A stretch of DNA of 64,000 nt, from positions 124,001 through 188,000 of the forward strand of contig JAEUIZ010000028.1 of assembly GCA_016793805.1 (NCBI GenBank). The letters run 5' to 3'. The notes under the pieces are model-generated. The model did not search any database. It was not told the origin of the DNA and saw nothing but the letters and a program-made list of their open reading frames with translations. Positions 8,696 to 17,562 of the stretch are shown here, one piece after another (positions within the stretch are counted from its first letter, which is position 1; the number at the start of each line of letters is the position of its first letter). Made by a program: the position numbers and the translations under genes. Origin of the DNA: Phycisphaerae bacterium (GTDB lineage: Bacteria > Planctomycetota > Phycisphaerae > Phycisphaerales > UBA1924).

Positions 8696-9640
8696 GTGTT
8701 CGGCTCCCACCTCTCCATCGCGGGCTCGATGGCCAACGCCCTGCTCGAGGCCGAGCGGCTCGAGATGGACACCGTGCAGGTCTTTACGAAGAACCAGCAG
8801 CAATGGAAGGCCAAGCCGCTGGACGAAGACGAGATCGCGCGCTGGACGACGGAGATGGATCGGCTGGACTGGCGGGGGCGGGTTGTGGCGCACGCGGGCT
8901 ACCTCATCAACCTCGCGTCGCCCAGCGATGAACTCTGGGCAAAGTCGATCGACCTGATGCGGATCGAACTGGAGCGGTGCGCGGCGCTGGGCATTCCGTA
9001 CCTGGTCCACCACCCCGGCTCGCCCACGGGAGCGGGCTCGGCATTCGGGATCGCTCGCATCGCCGAGGCGTACCGCGCGCTCTGGCCCTCAGTGGAGCGG
9101 CTGGGCACGGTGTGTTGCCTGGAGAACACGGTCGGCGCCGGCTCGACGCTGGGGGGCCGTTTCGAGGAACTGGCCGAACTCCGGGAGCGGATCATCGCCT
9201 CGGGCTGGCCGGCGGACCGGGTGGGGTACTGCGTGGATACCTGCCACGCGCACGCGGCGGGGTACGACCTCTCGACGATCGCCGGCGCGGAAGCGGCGCT
9301 GGCGGAAATCGACCGCATCGCGGGCCTGGCGAACGTCCGCGCCCTGCACCTGAACGACTCCAAGGGAGCGTGCGGGAGCCGGCTGGATCGGCATGAGCAC
9401 ATCGGCGCGGGGACGATCGGGGGCCGGTCGCTGGGCAAGAGCGGGTTCGCGGCGGTGGTGAACCACCCGGCATTCCGAAACGTCCCCAAGATCATGGAGA
9501 CGCCCAAGGGGGATAACCCGAAGGGGACGCCGTACGACACCCTGAACCTTCGGCGGCTGAGGAAACTCGTGGCCGATCCTGTGCCGATAATGGGGGGCCG
9601 GCCGCGCCGCGGACGGGCCCCGAACCCATCAGCAAGGTGA
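8696..9640 (+). CDS. nfo: Deoxyribonuclease IV (AP endonuclease IV)
   Basis: 314 aa. Endonuclease IV cuts DNA 5' of abasic sites in base-excision repair using three zinc ions. The family landmarks are in order: GSHLSIAGSM at the start, VQVFTKNQQQW, VAHAGYLINLASP, YLVHHPGSPTGAG, CLENTVGAGSTLGG, YCVDTCHAHAAGYD, LHLNDSKGACGSRLDRHEHIG and IMETPKGD, which contain the His/Glu/Asp metal ligands. The GTG start is right because the family begins exactly at this G.H.S strand. The C-terminal ~20 residues (GGRPRRGRAPNPSAR) are a basic tail beyond the usual fold. Its stop overlaps the Shine-Dalgarno-like AAGGTGA of the next gene. Confidence 0.95.
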   Translation: MFGSHLSIAGSMANALLEAERLEMDTVQVFTKNQQQWKAKPLDEDEIARWTTEMDRLDWRGRVVAHAGYLINLASPSDELWAKSIDLMRIELERCAALGIPYLVHHPGSPTGAGSAFGIARIAEAYRALWPSVERLGTVCCLENTVGAGSTLGGRFEELAELRERIIASGWPADRVGYCVDTCHAHAAGYDLSTIAGAEAALAEIDRIAGLANVRALHLNDSKGACGSRLDRHEHIGAGTIGGRSLGKSGFAAVVNHPAFRNVPKIMETPKGDNPKGTPYDTLNLRRLRKLVADPVPIMGGRPRRGRAPNPSAR

Positions 9641-9650
9641 TGCTTCAGAT

Positions 9651-10727
9651 ATGACCAACACGAGAACACGGATTCTGGGGCTGCTGGCGGCCGGGCTGGC
9701 GTGCGGGTCGCTGGCGACGAGCGCGGGGTGCGCGAAGTGGCGCGAGCGTCGGGCGGCACGGGCGGAGTCAGCGCGGCAATCGCGCGAGGCCCGCGAGGCC
9801 GCGGCCCGCGACGCCGAGGCCGCGCGCGAGGCGAAGAAGACCCCCGCGGAAGCGGACCAGGCCCTCGCTCGGGCGCGGATCCTCAAGGACCAGGGCCTGA
9901 CGGAGGTGGCGCTGCAGGAGTTCGAGCGAGCGATCGCGGTGAATCCGCGGCTGGTGCCGGCATATCTGGGGATCGGGGAGATCCGCCGGGAGCGGGGCGA
10001 CTTGCCCCAAGCGGAGGCGGCGTACGCGCAGGCGGCGTCGATCGATCCCACGAACTTCGAGGCGCAGTACAACCGCGGGCTGGTGCAGCAACTCCTGAAT
10101 CGCCTGACGGACGCGATCAAGTCGTACCTGCGGGCGCTGCAACTGCGGCCCGACGATTTTGACGCCAACCTGAACATCGCGACGGCGTACATGCAACTGT
10201 CGGAACCCGCGGCGGGACGGCCCTATGCGCAGCGCGCGGTTCGGCTTCGTCCGAGCAGCGGCCCGGCCCGCGTGAACCTCGGGGCGATCCTCGCGGCGCT
10301 GGGCGACCACCGCGCCGCGGTCGTCGAGTTCCAGCAGGCCGCGGAACTCATGGACCTGTCCCCGGAGTTGCTGCTGAACCTGGCCGACAGCCTCGGGCGC
10401 ATCGGACGGTACGCCGAGATGCAGAACACCCTGGAGCAGTTGGTCGCGTCGCACCCCTCGGCGGTGGCGTACGAGCGGCTCGCATCGGCGCTCTTCCGGC
10501 AGCAGCGATACGACGAGTCGCTCGCCGCGTTCCGCAAGTCGCTCGCGCAGGACCCGAACTACTACCCCGCGCTCAACGGCGTGGGCGTGTGCCTGCTGAA
10601 CCGCTACCTCACGAGCGACCAGAAAGACCTCGAGGCCCGCAACGAGGCGATCAAGGCCCTCCGCCGATCGCTCCAGATCGAGTCTCGCCAGCCCGCAGTG
10701 CTGGACCTCGTGACCCGCTACGGCTGA
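9651..10727 (+). CDS. TPR-repeat lipoprotein
   Basis: 358 aa. The signal peptide ends in a lipobox (ATSAGC, Cys at residue 27), so the protein should be lipid-anchored in the envelope. A highly charged Arg/Ala helix (residues 28-65) follows, then about seven tetratricopeptide repeats, e.g. A.A.ILKDQGLTEVALQEFE, AYLGIGEIRRERGDLPQAE, AQYNRGLVQQLLNRLTDA and ALNGVGVCLLNRYL. TPR arrays hold protein-protein complexes together; in the envelope of Gram-negative bacteria such lipoproteins often belong to assembly or pilus machines. No enzymatic domain is present and the partner is unknown. Confidence 0.82.
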   Translation: MTNTRTRILGLLAAGLACGSLATSAGCAKWRERRAARAESARQSREAREAAARDAEAAREAKKTPAEADQALARARILKDQGLTEVALQEFERAIAVNPRLVPAYLGIGEIRRERGDLPQAEAAYAQAASIDPTNFEAQYNRGLVQQLLNRLTDAIKSYLRALQLRPDDFDANLNIATAYMQLSEPAAGRPYAQRAVRLRPSSGPARVNLGAILAALGDHRAAVVEFQQAAELMDLSPELLLNLADSLGRIGRYAEMQNTLEQLVASHPSAVAYERLASALFRQQRYDESLAAFRKSLAQDPNYYPALNGVGVCLLNRYLTSDQKDLEARNEAIKALRRSLQIESRQPAVLDLVTRYG

Positions 10728-10765
10728 TCGGCCCGAGGCCGCACGATCCGCCTCGCGCCGGCGGG

Positions 10766-10794
10766 TTGAAGACTCGGCGGCGGCGCGCTTTGCT
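10766..10794 (+). promoter_or_regulatory. Possible promoter of queF
   Basis: TTGAAG (10766-10771), 17-base spacer, TTTGCT (10789-10794), 5 bases before ATG 10800. The -10 is imperfect; if used, the mRNA would be leaderless. Confidence 0.35.
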
Positions 10795-10799
10795 TTCCC

Positions 10800-11168
10800 A
10801 TGCCCGACGCATCGCTGCTTGAGGTCTTTCCCACGCCGGCGGAGTCGCCCCTGGTCATCGAGCACGTCGCCGAGGAGTTCACGTCGTTGTGCCCCAAGAC
10901 CGGGCACCCGGACTTCGGGACGATCCACATCCGGTTCCAGCCGCGGCCGCCGTCGGCGGGCGGGGTGTGCGTCGAACTCAAGAGCCTGAAACTCTATTTG
11001 CAGGGCTTCCGGAACGAGGGCATCTTCTACGAGGCCGTCACCGATCGGATCCGCACCGACCTCGCGTGCGCGATGCGACCGGCGTGGCTGGTGGTCGAGA
11101 CGCACTGGCGCGGTCGCGGGGGGATCCGCTCGGTCGTGCGTGCGACGCACGGTGCCGCGCCGGGCTGA
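10800..11168 (+). CDS. queF: NADPH-dependent 7-cyano-7-deazaguanine reductase
   Basis: 122 aa, the size of single-domain (type I) QueF. It reduces preQ0 to preQ1 in the synthesis of the tRNA nucleoside queuosine. Diagnostic motifs: FTSLCPKTGHPDFG, with the catalytic Cys that forms a thioimide with preQ0 and the nearby Asp, and the NADPH-binding segment ELKSLKLYLQGFRNEGIFYE. None of the other queuosine-pathway genes is next to it. Confidence 0.95.
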   Translation: MPDASLLEVFPTPAESPLVIEHVAEEFTSLCPKTGHPDFGTIHIRFQPRPPSAGGVCVELKSLKLYLQGFRNEGIFYEAVTDRIRTDLACAMRPAWLVVETHWRGRGGIRSVVRATHGAAPG

Positions 11169-11225
11169 TCCGCCGTCCCCGTGAGCGAGGCCCAGGCGGC
11201 GACGGCTTTCCGGACCTCGGGGTAG

Positions 11226-11254
11226 TTGCCGCACGCGGCCGCGTTCTCTACGCT
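11226..11254 (+). promoter_or_regulatory. Promoter of the HNH endonuclease gene
   Basis: TTGCCG (11226-11231), 17-base spacer, TACGCT (11249-11254), about 42 bases before ATG 11297. The hexamer TACGCT recurs before other genes in this window. Confidence 0.5.
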
Positions 11255-11296
11255 TTTGGAACCCGGGCGGGGACCGCCCGGCGAAGGCGTGACGTG

Positions 11297-12025
11297 ATGC
11301 ACCGCTCGGAGGCCGGACAGCGAGGGTTGGAGCACGACGTTCCCGACGCCGAGGGCGTGGACGGATCGGTGGTGATCGGTCCCAGCGGCACACTGATCGA
11401 CCGCTTCGGGACCGGGCTCGACGCGAAGGTGCTGGTCCTGAACAAGTTGTACATGGCGATCCGGGTCGTCTCGGCGCGGCGGGCGTTCGTGCTGCTGGCC
11501 AAGGAACTCGCCGAGGTCATCCATGTCGACGACGGACGGTACGTCAACTACGACTTTGACTCGTGGCGCGAGGTGGCGGCATTCCAGCGCGAGTTCGAGC
11601 GTGAACGCCACGACTGGGTCCGCACGGTGCGCTGCGACATCGCTGTCCCGCGGATCATCCGGCTGATGGGCTACGACCGGCTGCCGGCGCAGGCCGTCAA
11701 ACTCAACCGCCGCAACCTGTTTGCTCGCGACCGGAACCAGTGCCAGTATTGCGGCCGACACTATCCGACGTGCGACCTGTCGATCGACCACGTGGTCCCG
11801 CGCACGCAGGGCGGTGGCGAGAGTTGGGAGAACCTGGTCTGCGCGTGCCTGACGTGCAACGCGCGCAAGGGCGGGCGGACGCCGGAGCAAGCCGGGATGC
11901 GGCTCGTCCGCCCCGCGAAGCGGCCGAAGCGGAACCCGCTGATCACGCTGCGCCTGGGGAGCGCCAAGTACCAATCGTGGAAGGCGTTCCTCGACGAGGC
12001 GTACTGGAGCGTCGAGTTGCGCTAG
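11297..12025 (+). CDS. HNH endonuclease family protein
   Basis: 242 aa. The C-terminal half holds a zinc-ribbon HNH nuclease: CQYCGRHYP, then LSIDHVVPRTQGG with the catalytic His, then WENLVCACLTCNARKGGRTP with the second Cys pair and the metal-binding Asn/His region. The N-terminal half (KVLVLNKLYMAIRVVSARRA) is the conserved extension of a chromosomal HNH family found widely in Planctomycetota, Deinococcus and others as a solitary gene of unknown role. There is no methylase or restriction partner nearby, so this is more likely a housekeeping nuclease than a restriction enzyme. Confidence 0.87.
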   Translation: MHRSEAGQRGLEHDVPDAEGVDGSVVIGPSGTLIDRFGTGLDAKVLVLNKLYMAIRVVSARRAFVLLAKELAEVIHVDDGRYVNYDFDSWREVAAFQREFERERHDWVRTVRCDIAVPRIIRLMGYDRLPAQAVKLNRRNLFARDRNQCQYCGRHYPTCDLSIDHVVPRTQGGGESWENLVCACLTCNARKGGRTPEQAGMRLVRPAKRPKRNPLITLRLGSAKYQSWKAFLDEAYWSVELR

Positions 12026-12045
12026 CGCCCCGGCAGCCCTAGACT
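12017..12045 (+). promoter_or_regulatory. Promoter of the methyltransferase gene
   Basis: TTGCGC (12017-12022), 17-base spacer, TAGACT (12040-12045), 7 bases before ATG 12053. The -35 overlaps the end of the HNH gene; transcription should start on or next to the start codon. Confidence 0.5.
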
Positions 12046-12052
12046 CGCTCCG

Positions 12053-13036
12053 ATGACGGCTCGCGAGGTTCATGACTGGCTCGGGTCGCTCCCCGTGCGC
12101 GACGGATGGACGTGGATCTCCACGCCGCGCGCCTTTGCGCACGACGAGGGCGGGTACGACGCGCAGTACGCGAACGACCCCGCGAACCTGGCGGTGGGCC
12201 GCGGGATGGTGCGGCTGCTGCGCCGTCGCGGCGCGTCGTTCGACCGGCCGGGGGTCGAGATCGGGTGCGGCACGGGCCTTCTCTCGCTCGGGCTCGCCGC
12301 CGAGTCGCCGTACCCGCTGACGCTGCTGACCGATCCCTCGCCAGCGTTCCTGCGGATCACCCGCGATAAGGTCGCACGCCGGGGTGTCGAGCCGTCGCGC
12401 GTCGCGTACGGAGTGCTGATGGGCGAGGAGATCGACCGCCTCCCCGCGGGCGCGTTCTCGCTCGTGGCGCTCCGCTCGACGCTGCACCACATCCTCGACG
12501 TGGACCGGTTCGTCCGCGACGCGGCCCGCGCGCTCGCGCCCGGGGGTGTGCTCACGTTCCAGGAGCCTTGCCTCGAGGGCTACGTCCTCATGGGAGCGCT
12601 GGTGCAGTTCCTCGCGCCCCTCGCCGCGGCGTCGGGCCGGGCTCTCTCGCCCGCGCAGGCGGCGAAGGTGGACGAGTTCACGCGGAGCATGTCGTTCTAT
12701 GCCCGCCGCGACGTGGACAAGCGCCAGGCCGAGGACAAGCACCTGTTCCGCGTGGACGAGTTGATGCGCTCGTCCCGTGCCGCGGGGATGGACATGGAGT
12801 TCCTCCCCAACGTCGAGTACAACCAGTTCGACTCGCCCGCCGACGCCGCCGCGCCGTCGCCCGTCTCGTTCACCGCGTTCTTCCGCAGTTACGCGCGCTA
12901 CTGCATGTCCTGGGACGAAGCGCTCATGGCCCGATTCGACGAGTTGCTCGTGCCCTATTGCCGGGTCGTCGAGGAGTCCTCCGGCGGCGGGAGCGGGCCG
13001 TATCTGCACGGGGTGTTCGTGGCCACGAAGCGGTAG
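12053..13036 (+). CDS. SAM-dependent class I methyltransferase
   Basis: 327 aa, soluble. Motif I for S-adenosylmethionine binding is VEIGCGTGLLSLGLA (about residue 68); LLTDPSPAFLRITR supplies the acidic residue of motif II, and FSLVALRSTLHHILDVDRF / APGGVLTFQEP are the later strands typical of methyltransferase family 11/25. The C-terminal ~150 residues (SFYARRDVDKRQAEDKHLFR and an aromatic-rich end) are family-specific and probably form the substrate pocket. The substrate is unknown. It stands alone between the HNH gene and a convergent MazG gene. Confidence 0.82.
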   Translation: MTAREVHDWLGSLPVRDGWTWISTPRAFAHDEGGYDAQYANDPANLAVGRGMVRLLRRRGASFDRPGVEIGCGTGLLSLGLAAESPYPLTLLTDPSPAFLRITRDKVARRGVEPSRVAYGVLMGEEIDRLPAGAFSLVALRSTLHHILDVDRFVRDAARALAPGGVLTFQEPCLEGYVLMGALVQFLAPLAAASGRALSPAQAAKVDEFTRSMSFYARRDVDKRQAEDKHLFRVDELMRSSRAAGMDMEFLPNVEYNQFDSPADAAAPSPVSFTAFFRSYARYCMSWDEALMARFDELLVPYCRVVEESSGGGSGPYLHGVFVATKR

Positions 13037-13048
13037 CCGCCCTTTCTG

Positions 13049-13078
13049 CCCCCGCCCCCCCCCCCCCCCACCACCACC
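13049..13078. repeat. Intergenic poly-C tract (C15 run)
   Basis: C5-G-C15-A-CC-A-CC-A-CC between the convergent methyltransferase and MazG genes. The uninterrupted run of 15 C (13055-13069) should be unstable in length and hard to sequence. Confidence 0.85.
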
Positions 13079-13101
13079 AGCGCGACAACGCCGAGGCGTG
13101 G

Positions 13102-13407
13102 TCAGTCCTTCACACCCTCGACGCCCGGCTCGGTGTACTTGCGCAGCGCCCGTTCGAGGTCGACGCCGTTGACGTTGGCCAGCGTGGCGAGCCAGGCGAG
13201 CACGTCGGCGAACTCCTCGTCGAGATTGGCCCGCTGCTCGGGCGTGGCGGGCTTGCCCGGCGCGTTGTTCTGGAGGGCCGTGGCCAACTCGCCGACCTCC
13301 TCGATGAACCACATGAAGGTGCCGGGCGTGCCGCGGGCGGAGTCGGTCTTGTAGTAGCGATCGCGGATGAGGTCCTGAAAGCCGCGGATGGTGAGGGCGT
13401 GGGTCAT
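13102..13407 (-). CDS. MazG-like nucleotide pyrophosphohydrolase
   Basis: 101 aa, a single all-alpha NTP-PPase module. The metal-binding pattern is present: EEVGELATAL in the first helix and EEFADVLAWLATLAN in the second, i.e. ExxxE...ExxxD, which holds magnesium. Such enzymes split (d)NTPs to NMP and pyrophosphate, clearing damaged or unwanted nucleotides. The start at 13407 gives the family's usual length (MTHALTIRGFQDLI); longer in-frame starts run into a non-conserved, low-complexity region that overlaps the next gene's promoter. Confidence 0.85.
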   Translation of the reverse strand: MTHALTIRGFQDLIRDRYYKTDSARGTPGTFMWFIEEVGELATALQNNAPGKPATPEQRANLDEEFADVLAWLATLANVNGVDLERALRKYTEPGVEGVKD

Positions 13408-13413
13408 GTCGAG

Positions 13414-13419
13414 ACGGTA
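13414..13419 (-). promoter_or_regulatory. -10-like TACCGT next to a start codon
   Basis: On the minus strand TACCGT ends 6 bases before ATG 13407, without a Shine-Dalgarno. Probable leaderless start of the MazG-like gene. Confidence 0.4.
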
Positions 13420-13504
13420 GGGGCCGGGAAACCATCGCGCCGCGCGTGTCGGCGGCAGCGTCGCTCGCGCGGTATCGTGGCGGGGTCTAATCAGGAGTAT
13501 CGCC

Positions 13505-14938
13505 ATGATGGAGTCACGGGCTCGCGGCGCGGTCGCGTGGGGCCTTGTCGGGATCGCGATGCTCGTAGGGTCGCCGTCGCGCGCGGAGGTGCGCCTGCCC
13601 AACGTGCTCGGGAGCGGGATGGTCATCCAGCGCGAGGCGGACGCGGCGATCTGGGGCTGGGCCGATCCGGGCGAGGCGGTGCGGGTGCGGGCGAGTTGGT
13701 CGGCGGACGCGACGGGCGAGGCCCGCGCGGACGATCGGGGGCGCTGGCGCGTCATCCTTCGCACGCCCCAGGCCGGTGGGCCGTTCACGATCACCGTCGA
13801 GGGATCGAACACGATCACGCTCCGCGACGTGCTGGCGGGCGACGTGTGGGTCTGCTCCGGCCAGTCAAACATGGAGTGGCCGTTGGCGGCGAGCCAGGAC
13901 GCGGACCGGGCGGTCGGTCAGGCGACGCACTCGGGGATTCGGCTGTACGACGTGACGAACGTCACCGCGGCGACGCCGCGGGACGACGCGCCGGCACAGA
14001 CGCTCGGCTCGGCACCGGGATGGACCGCGTGCTCGCCCGAGTCGGCCAAGGGCTTCAGCGCGGTCGCGTACTACTTCGCGCGCGAAATGCACGAGTCCTT
14101 GGGCGTGCCGATCGGGCTTGTCGGCTCGAACTGGGGCGGGACTCCCGCCGAGGCGTGGACGAGCGCCGTGGGGCTGGCGGACTTTCCGGAGTTTGCGCCG
14201 GCGCTCGCGAGACTGGGTGAACCCGACGCGAAGCCCGGCCCGGGCACGCCCGCGTCGCTCTACAACGGGATGATCGCGCCGCTGACGCCGATGGCGATTC
14301 GCGGGGCGATCTGGTACCAGGGCGAGTCGAACGTGGGTCGGGCCGAGCAGTACGCGCGGCTGTTCCCGGCGATGATCGCCGACTGGCGGCGGGCGTTCGG
14401 GCGCGAGTTCCCGTTCTACTTCGTGCAGATCGCGCCGTTCGCGTACAAGGGCGACACAGGGGCGGCGGCCGAGTTGCGCGTCGCCCAGGCCGCGGCGCTC
14501 GCGCTGCCGCAGACGGGCATGGTCGTGACGATGGACGTGGGCGATCCGCTCGACATCCACCCGCGCGACAAGCAGACGGTCGGCGAACGGCTCGCGCGGC
14601 TCGCGCTGCACCGGACCTTTGGCAAGACTGACGTGCCCTGCGACGGACCGGAGTTCGCGTCGGCGCGGGCCGAGGGCGCGGGCCTGCGCGTCGTGCTTCG
14701 GCACGCCGAGGGGCTCGAATCCCGCGGCGGGCCGCCCGAGGGCTTCGAAGTCGCAGGCGCGGATGGGGCCTTCAGAAAGGCCGCCGCCCGCGTCGAGGGC
14801 GACGCGATCGTGCTGAACGCCGAGGGAGTCAGCGAGCCGCGCGAGGTCCGCTTCGCGTGGGGCGCGGCATCGGGCTCAAATGTGTTCAACCGTGCCGGCC
14901 TGCCGCTCGCGTCGTTCCGCGCTCGCGTCGGCGAGTGA
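13505..14938 (+). CDS. Sialate O-acetylesterase-like SGNH hydrolase, secreted
   Basis: 477 aa with a signal peptide ending near PSRA-E (residue 27). The SGNH catalytic blocks are CSGQSNMEWPL (Ser121 nucleophile), GLVGSNWGGTPAEAW, AIWYQGESN and a late DIHPRDKQTVGERLARLAL with the catalytic Asp/His. This arrangement is typical of the SIAE/DUF303 family common in Planctomycetota, which removes acetyl groups from sialic acids or from plant and algal polysaccharides. An AGGAG Shine-Dalgarno (13493-13497) sits 7 bases before the start. It probably acts in the periplasm on imported glycans. Confidence 0.9.
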   Translation: MMESRARGAVAWGLVGIAMLVGSPSRAEVRLPNVLGSGMVIQREADAAIWGWADPGEAVRVRASWSADATGEARADDRGRWRVILRTPQAGGPFTITVEGSNTITLRDVLAGDVWVCSGQSNMEWPLAASQDADRAVGQATHSGIRLYDVTNVTAATPRDDAPAQTLGSAPGWTACSPESAKGFSAVAYYFAREMHESLGVPIGLVGSNWGGTPAEAWTSAVGLADFPEFAPALARLGEPDAKPGPGTPASLYNGMIAPLTPMAIRGAIWYQGESNVGRAEQYARLFPAMIADWRRAFGREFPFYFVQIAPFAYKGDTGAAAELRVAQAAALALPQTGMVVTMDVGDPLDIHPRDKQTVGERLARLALHRTFGKTDVPCDGPEFASARAEGAGLRVVLRHAEGLESRGGPPEGFEVAGADGAFRKAAARVEGDAIVLNAEGVSEPREVRFAWGAASGSNVFNRAGLPLASFRARVGE

Positions 14939-14965
14939 ACCGCGTGCCGCGGACCTGCGGCGGGG

Positions 14966-15898
14966 CTAGTACATCTCCATCTCGAACGGGTCGGTGATGG
15001 GCTTGAGTTCGCGTGCCTTCTGGAGCAGCGCCCGCCGCTGATCGAACGACAACTCGTTGAGGATCGCGCGGACGGCCTTGCGGCGGTCGTGGAAGGTCGT
15101 GGCGCTCTTGGCCGCGGGCACCAGCCCCTTGACCTTGTCCGCGACCGGCCCGCTCAGGCCCAGCGACGCGACGACGGGGTCGATGTTGACGGCGGCGTCG
15201 GCCATAAGGCGGTGGTACTGGTACATCGCGTCGCGGCTGGAGACCCCGTAGAGGAAACGGCTGACGGCGTTGGCGCTGGCCTTCTGCGCGTCGGCGGGCG
15301 CCTGGACGCTCAGGTCGTTGGGCCGGCCTGCTTCCGCCATGATCTCGTTCATCACCGCCTGGAGGTAGTCCGACACGATGCGCTGGTTCTGGCTCGACTG
15401 CTCGGGCGTGAAGGCGCCCTTCTGCTCGCAGTGGTTCGTCAGCGGTCCGGCGGACATGAGTTGCGACATCATCTGTGCCACCGCGTGGACCGACGGCATG
15501 TCCTCGAGGTTGAGTTTGTCGATCACGCCCTGGCCGCCCGCGGGGGGCTCGATCTTCTCGAGGAAGTCCAGGTTGTCGATGGCGATCTGATCGACATCCG
15601 CGAGCCAGTTCAGGAGGACCGGGCGCAACTTGGCCCGGGCCGCGTCGTCGAGGAGCAGGTTGCGCTTCATCGCCAAGATGTCGAGAATCCCGGAAACCCG
15701 CCGGACCTTTCCATCCGGGCCGCGTTGCGCGAGGGTCTCGAAGCCGACCTCACGCGGGGGGGCGGGCGTCGCAGGTTGCACCGCGCCGGGCTGGTCCGCC
15801 GAGGGTGTCCTCGGCCGAGCCGCGTCGGCGTCGGTCTGCGCGAATGCGGGTCCAGCCAGGAGCAGGGAGAGAAGCAACGCAGACGGGCGAGTTCGCAT
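14966..15898 (-). CDS. Secreted protein of unknown function
   Basis: 310 aa from ATG 15898, which gives a signal peptide (MRTRPSALLLSLLLAGPAFA-Q) and is preceded by GAGGA; the longer open frame upstream is not conserved-looking. After a Pro/Ala/Thr-rich linker (residues 21-50) the protein is mostly helical, e.g. RVSGILDILAMKRNLLLDDAA and KAVRAILNELSFDQRRALLQ. I do not recognise a family. It is convergent with the esterase gene and may act in the periplasm. Confidence 0.7.
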   Translation of the reverse strand: MRTRPSALLLSLLLAGPAFAQTDADAARPRTPSADQPGAVQPATPAPPREVGFETLAQRGPDGKVRRVSGILDILAMKRNLLLDDAARAKLRPVLLNWLADVDQIAIDNLDFLEKIEPPAGGQGVIDKLNLEDMPSVHAVAQMMSQLMSAGPLTNHCEQKGAFTPEQSSQNQRIVSDYLQAVMNEIMAEAGRPNDLSVQAPADAQKASANAVSRFLYGVSSRDAMYQYHRLMADAAVNIDPVVASLGLSGPVADKVKGLVPAAKSATTFHDRRKAVRAILNELSFDQRRALLQKARELKPITDPFEMEMY

Positions 15899-16077
15899 CG
15901 TGTTGTCCTCGGTCGACCGGCGAGCCCCGTGTCTCGCCGACTGGGTACGGGGGAAGATGGTCGGCATTATTGCGCGCACCAATCGCGCGACCAGAAGTCG
16001 TTCGCCAGTTGTGGGCGGGCGCTCGGGAGAAAGCCCGTTCGGTCTTTGCATGGGTGAGGTGCGCGGCGGATCGTCGC

Positions 16078-17517
16078 CTAGCGAACCTCGTCGCTGAGCA
16101 TGACGGCACAGACCCCGCCGCGTTGGGCGACGTTGACGACCTGCTTCTGCGAGGCCCTCGCCATGATGGCGGCCCCGTACTTGCAGGCGGCGAAGCCCAT
16201 CACGACATAGAACGGCTCGTCCGCGATGGCGCCCGAAGGGTCAATGACCGGGAACTCGCGGACTGGAATCGCCGCCAACTCTTGCACCACCCATCGCTCC
16301 CCGTCGAGAAGCGCGCCGTCGATGGCCCGCTCCCATTCCGCGGTGGACACCGCGGGTCCGACGACCACGCCCTTGCCCCCGAACGCCCGGTTGGGCTTCA
16401 GGACGAGGTGCTCGTGCTCCTTGCGTGCAAAGGCGAGGAGGTCCACCGCCTCGCCCCGCGGGTTGGTGCATCGGCGATCCGAGAGGAGGCGCGTCCAGAG
16501 CACGTGCCGACGGAAAATCTGTCGCTCCTCCGCGTTGAAGAACTGCTGCGCCATGGCCGGATCGGTCATGATCTCCCAGCAACTCTTCTGGTCGAGTTCG
16601 GCGGCGATCGACGAGACCATCCGGTTCTGCTTGAACAGCGCCCGCATCGGCGCGGGATCCAGGCCCCGACGGGCGCGGTCCTCCAGGTCGAGCACGCTGT
16701 AGTCGCGGTACGCCACGTCGATCCGCGTCTCGCCGAAGTAGACCTCGTCGCCGCGGAGCGCGAGTTCCGACGGATCGACGTGGACGACGGTGAGCCCGTG
16801 CCGCTCGGTGAAGTAGCGCGCGAGGCGGTCCTGCTCGTCCGGGCCGTCGAGTTCGAACTTGGGGTCGATGAGCGCGATGGTCCCCCGCGGGCGGCCCAGC
16901 ACCTCGAGGTGGTCGAGCAGGTCCTGGATGAGCAGTTCGCGCATGTCGGGCGCGAGTTCGAGCCGCAACCCGGAGTCGCGGGCCAGCAGGTCCGGGACGA
17001 CCACGTCGTAGAGGATGCGATCGCAGGTGGGCGCGAGGTGGAGCCCCCCGATGCCGGTCAGGTTCGGCTCAACGAACCGCAGCGAGTCCTTCCACATCGG
17101 GCTCGTGAAGTCGACCATCGCGTCGAGCCGCCCGAAGATGGGGTTGTTCTCGCGCTGCGACGGGCCCCAGCAGTCCCAGAGCCACTGCTCCTCGACCGGC
17201 GAGAGCCGCAGGAGGTCGCGCACGGCGAAACTGTTGAGGTAGATGTCCGGGAGCCGCTTGAGCGCGTTGAGGATCGTCAGCGAGACCGAATGGATGTACG
17301 CGAGTTGGTCGCGGCGGACGGTGATCGGGCACGGGAGGATGCGGATGATCTCGTCCACGCCCTCGTGCTGATAGATGAGGTGCCGCGACGCGGCCTCGCG
17401 CCGCATCGACGCGAGCAACTCACCCAGCCGCGCGGGCCCGACCTGCGTGAGCGCACGCTGCACGCGTCCCGCGAGCCGCAGGCCGGCAAGCCCCGATTCT
17501 TCCGCTGGAGTCAGCAT
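16078..17517 (-). CDS. ATP-grasp superfamily protein (circularly permuted glutathionylspermidine-synthase-like)
   Basis: 479 aa from ATG 17517 (a GTG at 17523 is also possible). The protein has no signal peptide. Near the C-terminus HLVLKPNRAFGGKGVVVGP, a Lys plus glycine-rich loop, is the ATP-binding loop of ATP-grasp ligases, followed by RWVVQELAAIPVREFPV, the strand with the catalytic acidic residues. The long N-terminal half, with FVEPNLTGIGGLHLAPTCD and GTIALIDPKFELDGPDEQDRL, resembles permuted ATP-grasp proteins that join an amine to a carboxylate. The product is unknown; no peptide or siderophore genes adjoin it. It is separated from mqnB by 45 bases on the same strand. Confidence 0.65.
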   Translation of the reverse strand: MLTPAEESGLAGLRLAGRVQRALTQVGPARLGELLASMRREAASRHLIYQHEGVDEIIRILPCPITVRRDQLAYIHSVSLTILNALKRLPDIYLNSFAVRDLLRLSPVEEQWLWDCWGPSQRENNPIFGRLDAMVDFTSPMWKDSLRFVEPNLTGIGGLHLAPTCDRILYDVVVPDLLARDSGLRLELAPDMRELLIQDLLDHLEVLGRPRGTIALIDPKFELDGPDEQDRLARYFTERHGLTVVHVDPSELALRGDEVYFGETRIDVAYRDYSVLDLEDRARRGLDPAPMRALFKQNRMVSSIAAELDQKSCWEIMTDPAMAQQFFNAEERQIFRRHVLWTRLLSDRRCTNPRGEAVDLLAFARKEHEHLVLKPNRAFGGKGVVVGPAVSTAEWERAIDGALLDGERWVVQELAAIPVREFPVIDPSGAIADEPFYVVMGFAACKYGAAIMARASQKQVVNVAQRGGVCAVMLSDEVR

Positions 17518-17562
17518 CGCCACGGCCGGTCTCGCGTTCCCGCGCCCAGCATACCGCGCGGA

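Noticed and set aside
11297-13036. HNH endonuclease plus methyltransferase as a restriction-modification pair
   Set aside because: The methyltransferase has small-molecule-type features and no DNA-methylase motif IV; each gene has its own promoter; the HNH family is a common solitary chromosomal one.
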